A DNA stretch of 64,000 nt from Antedon mediterranea (lineage: Eukaryota > Echinodermata > Crinoidea > Comatulida > Antedonidae). Both the position numbers and the translations under genes were made by a program. The number at the start of each line of letters is the position of its first letter. Position 1 is the stretch's first letter. Location of the stretch: NCBI RefSeq assembly GCF_964355755.1, contig NC_092676.1, positions 1,408,288-1,472,287 on the forward strand, written 5' to 3'. Below are positions 27,101 to 36,800 of the stretch, piece by piece. A model generated the notes under the pieces. The model made no database searches. It was not told the origin of the DNA and saw only the letters and a program-made list of their open reading frames with translations.

Positions 27101-30100
27101 AGTGAGTGAACTTCCCGACACATATCATTTTAGTTTATCATTTTCAGGTTGAAGAGATTCTTAGTCGCAAGAGATACCTGACAGGCAACACCCTAACTGA
27201 AGCAGACATTAGACTCTTTACAACTCTTGTGCGCTTTGACACCGTTTATGTTGGCCATTTTAAGGTATCACACACATTACATTACATATTTGACACCGTT
27301 TATGTTGGCCATTTTAAGGTATCACACACATTACATTACATATTTGACACCGTTTATGTTGACCATTTTAAGATATCACACACATTACATTACATATTTG
27401 ACACCGTTTATGTTGGCCATTTTAAGGTATCACACACATTACATTACATATTTGACACCGTTTATGTTGGCCATTTTAAGGTATCACACACATTACATTA
27501 CATATTTGACACCGTTTATTTCCACCATTTTAAGATATCATTCACAATATATATTTTATGCATTTCATACATCTTTTCAACATTTTTTTCCGATTTTTAA
27601 GAAATAAAATCACCCTTTAATGTAGACAAAACATTTTTTGGATGAAATAAAAACTCCTTTTTTTTATCTTTTTTTTTTACATATATTACCTCTGGATAGA
27701 TTCATGATTTATGTCTGTTAGCTCTATGTCAATAGTTTTGTAAATTAACTGACTTTATTTTTATAGTGCAACAAGAAACGTATAATGGATTATCCAAATA
27801 TTTGGGGATATGTACGAGATATCTACCAGATGGATGGAATAGCAGAAACCGTTGATCAAGAGCATATTCAAAAACATTACCAGGTTTGTAAACATTACAT
27901 GTTTCAGAGGCTCCTAGACTGTGTGCGTTGTGAGGACCCTCTGAGTGAAATATTGAATAAAAAAAATGTAACAAACGTTCCAGTGTGGCAGGTATTTTGG
28001 ATGCCAGGGTGTGGTCATATGTGGATAAAGCCAATTCAAAGAATGAAGAAAAAAAGATTTGGATTCTTATTTGGCTTTGTAGCAGTCCCAGTGTGGTTGG
28101 ACCCAAAACAAATATTTTTATTTAATTCTCACAACATGCTTCCAAAGTTTATTTTTTCGATTCTGTGAAGTTCAGGGCATAGAAACCCTACTGTAGACCT
28201 CTGAGTAATCAATCAATCAATCAATCAATCAATATTGATATGCCACTATTATCCCTCAATACGTAATAATTTAATCTTTTCCTATTTTTTTTTCAAATCC
28301 CTGGCCACAGGCCTGCATTTCCGGGTAAACAGAGACCTATTGTCATAATGTAATTGGCCAAAACCCATTTACTTCGGCCATCTGTGTTTGCGCGTCACTT
28401 CCAATGCCAAGAACTGTCCCACAAACTATTTGATTCGACCTCGCGATCTCATCAGAATAGTGTGGCTCATCTTCAATGAAATGTAAGGCTCAATGGTCAT
28501 GTATTCAGTTAGTTGATCACTCTTTGCTGTCCACTTGGCACAGGACTACCATAAACACACATTTTTTGGCCTTAAGCTCTGTTTACACTATCAAACTTTA
28601 AGTGACCAAAAAATGTGATGTGCCCATGATGTCATATGACTACCATGTTTGGGCATATCACTACCATATTTGGGCATATCACTACCATATTTGGGGATAT
28701 CACTACCATATTTGGGCACATAACATTTGACATAAAGTTTCATAGTGTGGAGAGCTTAAGGGACTTTGTCAACATTATTCTACTGGACAGTTACTGCAGT
28801 ACGTTTTTCATGCTGCTGCTCTAGCCTGCTACGTTACTGCAGTACGTTTTTCACGCTGCTGCTCTAGCCTGCTACGTTACTGCAGTACGTTTTTCACGCT
28901 GCTGCTCTAGCCTGCTACGTTACTGCAGTAGGTTTTTCACGCTGCTGCTCTAGCCTGCTACGTTACTGCAGTAGGTTTTTCATGCTGCTGCTCTAGCCCG
29001 CTACGTTACTGCAGTACGTTTTTCACGCTGCTGCTCTAGCCCGCTACGTTACTGCAGTACGTTTTTCACGCTGCTGCTCTAGCCCGCTACGTTACTGCAG
29101 TACGTTTTTCACGCTGCTGCTCTAGCCCGCTACGTCCCATTACGACTACTCAATCAGAAGCTAAAGCAAGCAGCAGTTATAGTTCTAAGGACAGACAGTT
29201 TTGTGAAAATGGAAACTCCACTATAATTTATTGATTCCAGCTGCTACAGTAGACCCAAAAAACGTCTGGGAAAGAGTCTATTAGGACATGTCATGCTAAA
29301 ATTACAAATTCCTAAGCATTTCTGGTATATTCACTGTCAGATATTCATTGAATTATTATCGAAACAGTCCATTAAAGTTTGTGTTTGTAATAGGATACTT
29401 CACAATTGAAATATCTAGGGTGATGAAGTGACCCCCAGATTTGACCTTAGCAATAAAATTAACTAAAGTGACAGAAATTGAGTATTCACTTCTATAACAA
29501 AAAAATAATATTTATTCACATATAAAATAAGAAAAGAAACCCCAAAACCATTGTCTGACAGACAATTTAAGTATTTGTTGCTTTAAATTACATTTTTTTT
29601 CAGGTAAAATAACTATTATGTGACAATAAAATGACACATTCAAAAACATATGAAATAAAAAATATTTTTCAATAAGCGAGCAGCGTTTTTTGTAAGAAAT
29701 ATTTCTTGTTTAACCTGTTTATGCAATTATTTAGCAAACTTGTTATTTTTGTAATCACACACATTGTTTATTACAGGGACTGCTTAACTTAACTTAAATC
29801 ATACATTGCATTACTGCAGTTACTGCAGTAAAATAAGTTTTGACAGGATCCATCATTGCAAATTTGATCTAGAGAATGTAATATTTGAAACATGTTTGGT
29901 TATAAAGACTTTATAAAATTCATTTTAACTATTAATTAAATTCCCCTAGCCAAAAAAGGTAATATATAATATAAATTCAGATGATATTCAACAACTTGTG
30001 TTTCACTTTTAGTCTAAAAAACTTTAAATGTCACATAAAATAATTCATTTTTAAACATTCCTAACATATCATATTAATCATACTATTTATTGTGAATGAT

Positions 30101-31829
30101 TATTTATAGAGGCTAGAATATTAAATATGAATACTTTTTCCTATATGAATTTGACAATTGGGTTTACATATGGGGACTTGTTGACCATGGAATTGTAGTC
30201 TATTATTAGCTTATAATTAAACATTGTGGGTCAGGGATAAAGGAAGATATAGTCCCTTGGGTTTAGTAGGAACAGGAGACAGCTACAACCCACTGTCCCC
30301 ATGTTTGTGTAGATGACAGGGAGCCACTGACAACTCACTCATGTCTACAAATGTCACACACAGGTCAATATGTGTTACTCCCCAGTAGAAACTGCTCTTC
30401 AATGTCTACAATGTTAAAGCTCTGTGTACACTATCATACTAGTTTGACAAAAAAGTGTGATGTGCCTAAAAATGGTAGTGGTATGCTTAAATATGGTAGT
30501 GATATGACATCATTTCCATATATGTGCACATCACATGTCTCATAAAGTTTGATAGTGCAGACTGAGCTTTACAGATAGTTTTATTCATTTACTTCGGATT
30601 CAGTTAGCTCTTTTTTATTAACAATTAAAGTAAAATTATTAACTACCTTTTCAAGACTTTTTATTTTACCCAATGTTATGAAAGTATGTAAAGCGCCGCT
30701 GTTTATGAACTTTTCATAGAAATGTATGCTATATAAAATCTGTTTACATTTCAGTGCTGCCATTTGAATCCTCCCAGTTACTTTCCGCCTTTACTCCACA
30801 GTCACATCCCCCCACCCCTAAGCAATTACTTTATCTCAGTGTGTACAAAGGTCACGTAACAGATAGTTAAATACATTCTACCATCAGACAACACCACTAC
30901 AATGATCATGGCACATAGCTTGTGAGATGACCCGCAATTACTAATTATTTTATTGATTAGGTCATCAAAAATGGGCGACTACCTGCTGCCCCTTGTCAGT
31001 TGCGATTTGGCTGCAGGGAAGGGGATGTTAGCCAATGTGCAAGTTTTTAAATACTTCCCTGTTACCAATTAGCATCATTAATCAGGTTTACAGAATCAAG
31101 GTTGTTATCAGTTTGATTATAATTTGACAGCCTGTTCATGAGTAGTAAAGTTAATATGCAAATTATTCAGCAGCAAATTGGACTCTGTTGGGCTGCATGT
31201 CACCAAAGGCGTTACAAAACCATTTTCACACTGATCCGGCCGTCTCTTTTCGGTCCAATGGACACAGAAAACTCCGGCTTACATTTTTCGATCACACACA
31301 TAGTTTGAATCAGATACGAGTTAATATTAAAGGTTATATTCTTAGGCTCTGTCTACACTATCAAACTAGTTTGACAAAAATGAGTGATGTGCTCAAATAT
31401 ATAGTTGTGATATACCAAAATATGGTAGTGATTTATTTTTGTTTAATCTGTTGACTGAAAGAGGTTAACAAACCAATTCAGTTCAGTTCAAAAAAGTGTA
31501 ATATATAGGTGTATAAATTATTTAAATGAAACCCAAATATGGTAGTAATCTGACACCTTCATGTCCATATATGGACACATCACATTTTTTTTGTCACATA
31601 AAGTTTGATAGTGTAAACAGAACTTTAAACACTTTTAAAAAATGTTCACAGAATCCAGGCTCAGTGTGAGCATGGATTTTAAATTAATACACCGTAAATC
31701 TAAGAAGAATTTTAAAATACATCTGTTGTTTTATAGGCAAGCCATCTGAAAATAAACCCGCTAGGCATTGTTGCTATTGGCCCTGATGTGGACTTCAACT
31801 CTCCTCATGACAGAAAAGATAGGACTTAG
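6170..31829 (+). CDS. Glutathionyl-hydroquinone reductase (Xi-class GST), first exon missing
   Basis: Reduces glutathionyl-hydroquinones to hydroquinones (family knowledge: E. coli YqjG, yeast Ecm4). Seven coding exons were joined by splice sites and phase: 6170-6351, 12685-12757, 14304-14502, 26883-26976, 27148-27264, 27767-27883, 31737-31829 (stop TAG). Exon 2 carries the thioredoxin-fold catalytic motif A-C-P-W-A-H-R-T with the nucleophilic Cys. Later exons carry the C-terminal helical domain, including [20 protein letters not shown] and [14 protein letters not shown], and the family end G-I-V-A-I-G-P. Exon lengths 182, 73, 199, 94, 117 and 117 equal those of the minus-strand paralogue; the last exon is 93 against 99. 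The expected ~73-nt exon 1 (start Met, ~24 aa) was not found upstream, so the gene is 5'-partial or its first exon is outside the window. Introns are large (up to 12.4 kb) and full of mobile elements. The exon 6 donor sits in a tandem array. Confidence 0.9.
7645..8170. repeat. Three-copy ~190-bp tandem repeat
   Basis: GTGTTATTTTGCGATTTTTC recurs at 7730, 7927 and 8113 (periods 197 and 186), each with neighbouring TAGAATA, ATCTGATCTTTT/TAATCTTTT and TTTTTGCATTTGTT(G/C)ACAAAA segments. It lies in GS-HQR intron 2. Confidence 0.75.
8728..10329 (+). mobile_element. Helitron-like element, inner (nested) copy
   Basis: Same architecture as the outer element with different arms: 5' hairpin GGTTATCCGCAAC-GAA-GTTGCAGGATAACC parts at 8728-8757; 3' GCGGATAACC, hairpin ACTCGTCA-AAG-TGACGAGT, then TACATGTCTAG at 10329 followed by T. 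It sits in a TTTA run that resumes as TTTATTTATTTATT at 10330. Internal sequence is CpG-rich for this window, has two diverged ~120-bp repeats around TGTGACGTCATC (9511 and 9875), and shares motifs with the outer copy (GCGCGATTTAACGA at 8959 and 10486; TACGAGCACGTC at 9327 and 10855). Noncoding. Confidence 0.6.
10980..11655 (+). mobile_element. 5'-truncated non-LTR retrotransposon (L2/CR1-like)
   Basis: An ORF at 11013-11402 (129 aa) matches the usual C-terminal tail of L2/CR1-type reverse transcriptase polyproteins: [13 protein letters not shown] followed by an R-R-x-Y region, then a P-R-x-W-E-E-L segment and a final S-F-x-x-x-L-x-S-L-K. After the stop comes a ~240-nt 3' UTR ending in AATAAATAATAATAATAA, the (TAA)n tail expected of this group. 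The catalytic reverse transcriptase domain is absent. It lies within the outer Helitron-like element. Confidence 0.65.
12453..12572. repeat. Palindromic element with nested hairpin
   Basis: The outer arms (TATAGATAGAAGAGAATTT and AAATTCTCTTCTATAATA) are inverted repeats. At the centre is a second palindrome, CCATGGACCTATAAATT-AGGTCCATGG (12497-12523). The central palindrome recurs at 15645-15681. It ends about 110 bp before GS-HQR exon 3. Probably a small MITE. Confidence 0.65.
13704..13798. repeat. 13-bp minisatellite
   Basis: About seven copies of ATTATCTGTACTT, nearly perfect apart from the last unit. Confidence 0.9.
13833..14046 (-). mobile_element. MITE-A copy 3
   Basis: Full length in reverse orientation, with both termini and TTAA-like flanks (TTAAGCTC at the left, GAGTTTAA at the right). 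Four internal units make it the longest intact copy. It ends 257 bp before GS-HQR exon 4. Confidence 0.9.
15187..15210. repeat. (TA)n microsatellite
   Basis: About 11 TA dinucleotides in GS-HQR intron 4. Confidence 0.95.
15645..15681. repeat. 37-bp palindrome related to 12497-12523
   Basis: ACCATGGGCCTATAAATT pairs with AATTTATAGGTCCGTGGT, leaving almost no loop. Same core as the hairpin at 12497-12523, here without the GAAGAGAATTT outer arms. Confidence 0.7.
15920..16080 (+). mobile_element. MITE-A copy 4
   Basis: The right terminus is well kept (GTTTGATAGTGTAAACAGAGC); the left has degenerated to TTCTGTACTAGTCAAAC. Two internal units. Confidence 0.85.
17414..17487. repeat. 14-bp minisatellite AACCCTAGTAACCA
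   Basis: Five tandem units. It contains AACCCTA but is not the TTAGGG telomere repeat. Confidence 0.9.
17540..17820. repeat. Pair of ~55-bp direct repeats flanking a ~160-bp segment
   Basis: GTGAG(A/G)TAATTTCC(T/C)GCATGATC and AAAACGGTACTGGGTTT occur at about 17545-17592 and 17772-17818. The adjoining TATCATATTACTTATAACT also occurs twice, on the outer side of each copy. A third copy of the first motif is at 53807-53865, where it cuts off a MITE-A. This is an unclassified repeat family. Confidence 0.6.
19806..19924. repeat. 18-bp minisatellite TTCACTATATGCATTGCA
   Basis: About six and a half tandem units in GS-HQR intron 4; one unit has GTA for GCA. Because 18 is divisible by three, the array is open in one frame, but that ORF is not a gene. 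Confidence 0.9.
20700..20800 (-). mobile_element. Penelope-like element fragment with hammerhead-like core
   Basis: On the minus strand: CTCCTGAAGATGATC, a short loop, TTGATTGAAACGTCGAGAAA, then a GAACT-containing hairpin and ACGTGGTG. CTGAAGA - stem - GAAAC - GTC is the hammerhead ribozyme core order (consensus CUGAUGA...GAAA...UH), and TGAAGATGATC...GAAACGTC is a familiar signature of Penelope-like element termini. No reverse transcriptase or GIY-YIG ORF is nearby. Confidence 0.45.
21720..21881 (+). mobile_element. MITE-A copy 5
   Basis: Both termini present, with TTAA at each end; the left terminus has lost two bases (TTAAGCTCTTCTACAC). Two internal units. Confidence 0.9.
24910..25075 (+). 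mobile_element. MITE-A copy 6 (near consensus)
   Basis: Both termini and the long inner arms (TTTGACAAAAAAGTGTGATG against CACATCAAG) are intact. Two internal units. Useful as a reference copy of the family. Confidence 0.92.
25946..26119 (-). mobile_element. MITE-A copy 7
   Basis: Reverse orientation, with three internal units (ATCACTACCATATTTGGGCA) in a clean tandem row. Both termini are intact. Confidence 0.92.
26521..26590 (+). mobile_element. Retroposon 3' tail with (ATT)n
   Basis: CAGCGCTTAGAGGTTTC, then AAGCGCTATAACTCC, ending in ATTATTATTATTA. This AGCGCTATA-plus-trinucleotide tail is a common end of L2-type LINEs and their SINEs in marine invertebrates. The body upstream is not recognisable. 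Confidence 0.45.
26671..26841 (+). repeat. Dispersed ~165-bp repeat, copy 2
   Basis: Partner of 1773-1935. It ends 41 bp before GS-HQR exon 5, so part of it may act as the upstream end of the intron's acceptor region. Confidence 0.6.
27235..27558 (+). repeat. 54-bp in-frame tandem array containing exon 6 end and splice donor
   Basis: Six 54-bp units start at 27235, 27289, 27343, 27397, 27451 and 27505. Each begins with the last 30 nt of GS-HQR exon 6 (encoding [10 protein letters not shown]) and continues with 24 nt of intron. Units 1, 2, 4 and 5 are identical and keep AAG|GTATCA donors (GT at 27265, 27319, 27427, 27481). Units 3 and 6 have AAGATATCA, so no donor. The unit is 18 codons and has no stop in the exon's frame, so each donor choice would keep the frame (exon 6 of 117, 171, 279 or 333 nt). 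The paralogue on the minus strand has one copy only. Confidence 0.93.
28572..28759 (-). mobile_element. MITE-A copy 8
   Basis: Reverse orientation, four internal units, TTAA at both ends. The right terminus is slightly shortened (TAGTGTGGAGAGC). Confidence 0.9.
28790..29134. repeat. 43-bp minisatellite, 8 units
   Basis: The unit holds the palindrome TACTGCAGTA, then CGTTTTTCACGCTGCTGC and TCTAGCC(T/C)GCTACG. Two variants differ by CCTGC or CCCGC and group together: CCTGC in the left units, CCCGC in the right. Confidence 0.93.
30414..30571 (+). mobile_element. MITE-A copy 9
   Basis: Ends in TTAAAGCTCTG and GAGCTTTA. Two internal units (one ATGGTAGTGGTATG variant). Confidence 0.88.
31342..31627 (+). 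mobile_element. MITE-A copy 10, interrupted
   Basis: A full copy split by ~95 bp of unrelated sequence (about 31436-31530) between internal units. Both termini are recognisable (GGCTCTGTCTACACTATC; GTTTGATAGTGTAAACAGAAC). It ends 110 bp before the last GS-HQR exon. Confidence 0.85.
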
Positions 31830-31974
31830 ATGGCAATTGGAATCTCTGAAATCAAACAAGAATTGAATGATGAATCTATTTATGATTGATAATTAATTGA
31901 AATTGGAAAAAAGGTTAATTATTTGTATAGTGATGGTCATTTTAAGTTTGTTTTAGTATTCATTTTATAAAATG

Positions 31975-32235
31975 TTAGTGTGTGTGTGGATATAGCTACA
32001 TGGTGTGTGGGGTAAAAGATAATAATAGGTGTATATAGTACAGTAGTGTGTATATAGCTACATGGTGTGTATGTGGATATAGCTACATGGTGTGTGTGTG
32101 GATATAGCTACATGGTGTGTGTGTGGATATAGCTACATGATGTGTGTGTGGATATAGCTACATGGTGTGTGTGTGGATATAGCTACATGGTGTGTGGGGT
32201 AAAAGATAATAATAGGTGTATATAGTACAGTAGGT
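31975..32235. repeat. 24-bp minisatellite with duplicated flank
   Basis: Units of GTGTGTGGATATAGCTACATG recur about seven times. The segment GGGGTAAAAGATAATAATAG with the following TATATAGTACAGTAG appears at both ends (about 32009 and 32195), so the array expanded inside a larger duplication. Confidence 0.88.
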
Positions 32236-32356
32236 ACAAAGTGGCAACAACATTAGAAATAACATTCAAAATAATTATATTTATTTAAGGTAATGATGAG
32301 AAATTTTCAATTTTTAGAATATTTTTACTATTAATAGATCCAAAGGCAAATTACTG

Positions 32357-32950
32357 AAAAAATGACAATTCTGTGGGTATCAGTTGCTGGATCTCAATGG
32401 AGATACCAAATAAAATAAGCACTGACAAAATGACAATTCTGTGGGTATCAGTGACTGGATCTCAATGGAGATACCAAATAAAATAAGCACTGACAAAATG
32501 ACAATTCTGTGGGTATCAGTGGCTGGATCTCAATGGAGATACAAAATAAATAAGCACTGAAAAAATGACCATGCTGTTGGTATCAGTGGCTGGATCTCAA
32601 TGGAGATACAAAATAAAATAAGCACTGAAAAAATGAAAATGCTGTGGGTATCAGTGGCTGGATCTCAATGGAGATACCAAATAAAATAAGCACTGACAAA
32701 ATGACAATTCTGTGGGTATCAGTGACTGGATCTCAATGGAGATACAAAATAAATAAGCACTGAAAAAATGACCATGCTGTTGGTATCAGTGGCTGGATCT
32801 CAATGGAGATACAAAATAAATAAGCACTGAAAAAATGACCATGCTGTTGGTATCAGTGGCTGGATCTCAATGGAGATACAAAATAAAATAAGCACTGGGA
32901 AAATGACAATTCTGTGGGTATCAGTGACTGGATCTCAATGGAGATAAAAA
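32357..32950. repeat. 68-bp minisatellite, about 9 units, each with AATAAA
   Basis: The period is 68 bp (TGACAATTCTGTGGGTATCA starts at 32363, 32431, 32499). Units vary between CCAAATAAAATAAGC and ACAAAATAAATAAGC, and nearly all contain the hexamer AATAAA on the plus strand. It begins about 530 bp past the GS-HQR stop, and the first AATAAA after that stop lies inside it. Confidence 0.92.
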
Positions 32951-35619
32951 AAATTCACAAAGAAAGGTTGAGTAAGAGACTGTACTTAACCATTACTACA
33001 GTATGAAATTTTATAAATTTGAAATATTTAATATAATAATGTACATATCATATGCATAAAATCGAATGAAAACTTGTTAAATATTTGGGCGACAAAGTTA
33101 CTGACACAGTAACCGAAATTAACTTATTCTGGAGACGTATTTCCGCATTTAAAAATACATTTGTCATAAGTATTTTTAATCAGAGTAAAATTGTTCTTAT
33201 ATTGTTAATGAATGATTTCCAAATTATATTTAAATATGAACATTGGAAGGTTTTACCGGATACAAACTTATTCATTGGCCTTGTGTCCAGTGTTCTTGTT
33301 TGAAACAACAGGTGGTCGTTTCGAGTATGTAAATTTGATACTCACGAAAAGTAATGGAAATTAACATATCATGGTGCTTTTATGATAATCAAATATTTTT
33401 AATTGTATAATGATGGTCACCTTGACAACGCCTATGTCCGTATCAGTGTGTGATGCCGACTGTTCGTCGTAACAAAAAAAGGTTAAACTTAAAAGCTGGT
33501 ACTGTACGTGTTACTGTTCGTCGTAACGCTACGTGGTACTTCAACTTTTAAGTTAAAGATAGGAGTATCCGATATTTACCCTATACACTGGTGTATCTGA
33601 TATTTACCGTCCGTAATTGTATATTTCCAACATAAATGTCGGAGTTATAATAGTATTAGTTGTCGGTTATTGGATTATGACGTCATCAAATACGTCTAAA
33701 ATGTGACGTCCGTATTTTCCACAACTTTATTAATATCTTCCTCTGTTTCTTCGGAATTTAATATCGGAAGAGTAAACACAGACAGGACCTTGCGATGTAC
33801 ACCATGAATTCACTTCAATAACATTTAAAGTTCAAAACACTGTTTTAGTTCCGTTTAGAGGAACTTTAATCTGTTTACGCTGTTAGCGGGGTTTAGCGAT
33901 GTACAAGAGATAAACCACACATTCGTTTGATGCGTATGAATGAATTGTGAAGAGTTAATCGAGGAGAATTGACAGACACGTGCATGAAGGGTGACATATC
34001 GTACACACATCAGGCAAATAACTTGCTCACATCAGGATGAGAAGGGGAGGAGAACGACGCCAGTGATGTTCATGACAAAACATCCCGATGATATTTTTGA
34101 GAAAAATTAAATTGTCTAGGCCTATAACAACATCTTTCTGCTACCGATGCCGTTATTGTGTTGGGGATTGTTGAACTGTTGACATAAAGCATTGACAGCA
34201 GTCAACTTATAAATGGTCCTCCAGCAAAATTTATTTTGGCTTTTTAAAATAATATGGCCTATCATTTTGAATATTCATTAAAAACAAAATATAAACACAA
34301 ACGTAGATAGATCCATTCATTTATTTGCCCGAGAAAATGTGTTTCATTGGCCATTTAGGCTATCTCTAACTTTGTTGAGTAGAGCTGGCCACCCTTACCA
34401 GGGTGAATATGCCTGAAATGGCCCCATACTAATGCTCGGACGATCGAAAACTTTTTGGAAAAAGAAAGAAAAAGGCATATATGGCGGAAGGCAGAAACCT
34501 TTTGCGCATTTTATCATCATATTTTATGATCTTTTGTGATTTGTGATCTTTTTTTAGTTCATTCAAAAATGTTTTTTTTAATTAGCCACCTAAATTTGTT
34601 CTTATCTTCTTTTCTTGTATAAAGAAAGTTAGAAAAAAAATCGAACTGTTGTATTTATCAAATTCTAATAATTGATGAACAACAGGTTTCTGTGAAATGG
34701 TGATTCCCACGTCACTTATTAAGTAATAAATGAACATATTTATTATGTCAAACAGTTTACTCATCAATTTATATCATTATTGTATGCTAAATTATAAGAC
34801 ATTTCTCAAGGTGTTCGAATACTTTCACTTCTTTATCGTCGATACAAAACTCAGGCCTAATCAGTTGAGATAATGCATGCAGGAGGAAGCGGCAGGAAGC
34901 CCGGGATAAAACGAGGAAACCAGGTGATGTGTGATGAGAGACATCATAATGAAGAGGAAATAACTAGGGCTAGGGGATCGCAAGAAAACATGAAAACAGA
35001 CAACAGATGATGAGCTGAGTTACGAAAGAAAAACTGCAACAGGAAAGGAATGAAAGCCCCGAGGTACGACGGGGTGTTAATATACGGTTGTTTACATAGA
35101 CCTAAGATGATGTTATCATTTTGATGTGCCTGTTACTTGTTAGCAATTTCTTCTTTGATGTTTTCATGAGTTTTAGCGTTATTCAGACCCTGGAAATAAC
35201 GGTTGTTGTATTCTTCACAAAATTAACATTTATTTGGATACGAGTTTAAAAGATATCGAAGCATAATAAACTTTTACAACTCTTACGGTACTGCACTAGG
35301 AAAGGTTCTCCAATTAATGTCAGATGTTAATGTCAACTCAGAAAATAAGTTTGCAGAAGTCTACACTAGTAAACCTGAGCAAAATCCAAATTTGTCAAGA
35401 AAGGTTTTCCAACGTTTGTTCTGTAAGTTCCAGTCGAAGTTTGCAAACTTCGGTAAACTACAGAAAATAAGTTTGCAGAGCACTAGTAAACTTTAGTTTG
35501 ATTTGATTTGACTTCATCACTGTAGGCCTAAACCGGGGCCTAAACAGAGATAGTTTTTTTTTAACCAAGCACAGCGAAAATTCGAGTAAAGTTTATTTAT
35601 AGTAACATTACTGTGTTTT

Positions 35620-35718
35620 GTTGCGTGGTTATATTTGAAATAAAGTTGCGTGGTTATATTTGAAATAAAGTTGCGTGGTTATATTTGAAATAAAGTTGCG
35701 TGGTTATATTTGAAATAG
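35620..35718. repeat. 25-bp minisatellite, 4 units
   Basis: Four copies of GTTGCGTGGTTATATTTGAAA plus TAAA, almost identical. Confidence 0.92.
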
Positions 35719-36149
35719 TACTTTAGGCCCCTACTGTGTATTATTGTTCATTAGGCCTACATGTTCAACCAACAAGCTAACATCTGCATATGACAAAAAA
35801 AAAACCATTTTGATTTTAAACCACAAAAAAAAACTTGTTAAAAAGCCGGCATGAGAGTATTTCGCAATGTCTTTATTTAGGTTTACTGTTTCCTCTTCTA
35901 AAGTAGTATTTAAGAGCTTGTAAATTACATTTGTACGCTCAATTACATCTCGGTGGCAAATTGATTATGTCTTCCATTGTGTTTCAATTAAAAACTCGGA
36001 AGTTTTAATGCAAACTTCAACAACAATATTTCTTCACAAACTGAGTAAGGATCTTCTTACTATATACCGGTATATTGAATTATTCCAAGACAGGGAAGAT
36101 TTTAGCGACATATTCAACGCGTATGCGCACTTTACTACGGAGTGCGATA

Positions 36150-36800
36150 TCATTTTATGTTTGTCGCGACACAACAGGCGGTGCTTTTTAGTCTCGCGAA
36201 CATTTCAACTCTATGCGCTTTTTACTATAATTATGGTGCCGTAGATGTTTGTCGCGACACAACACGCGGCGCTTTTTAGTCTCGCGAACATTTCAACTCT
36301 ATGCGCTTTTTACTATGGTGCCGTAGATGTTTGTCGCGACACAACACGCGGCGCTTTTTAGTCTATCGCGAACATTTCAACTCTATGCGCTTTTTACTAC
36401 GGTGCCAATTAGATGTTTGTCGAGAGACAACAGGCGGCGCTTTTTAGTCTCTCGCGAACATTTCAACTCCATGTGCTTTTTACTACGGTGCCAATTAGAT
36501 GTTTGTCGCGACACAACACGCGGCGCTTTTTAGTCTATCGCGAACATTTCAACTCCATGCGCTTTTTACTACGGTGCCAATTAGATGTTTGTCGCGACAC
36601 AACACGCGGCGCTTTTTAGTCTCTCGCGAACATTTCAACTCTATGCGCTTTTTACTACGGTGCCAATTAGATGTTTGTCGCGACACAACAGGCGGCGCTT
36701 TTTAGTCTCTCGCGAACATTTCAACTCAATGCGGCCGGTTGTTATTTTTACTACAGTACCATAGATGTTTGTCGCAACACAACACGCGGCGCTTTTTAGT
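36150..36800. repeat. 86-bp CpG-rich tandem array, about 8 units
   Basis: Units contain GATGTTTGTCGCGACACAAC, CGCGGCGCTTTTTAGTCT, CGCGAACATTTCAACTC and TATGCGCTTTTTACTACGG; starts at about 36158, 36245, 36327, 36413, 36499, 36585, 36671 and 36766. TGTCGCGACA is a perfect palindrome. The central units have an exact 86-bp period; the outer ones vary in length. Many CpGs are kept, unlike most of the window. The 86-bp period is not divisible by three, so the ORFs across it are chance. Confidence 0.93.

Noticed and set aside
28790-29134. CRISPR-like repeat array
   Set aside because: Units are contiguous with no unique spacers, and the DNA is eukaryotic; the same holds for the other arrays in the window.
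36327-36705. Three overlapping 68-codon ORFs with repeated peptides
   Set aside because: They come from the 86-bp tandem array. The period is not a multiple of three, so the frames shift from unit to unit and no protein is implied.
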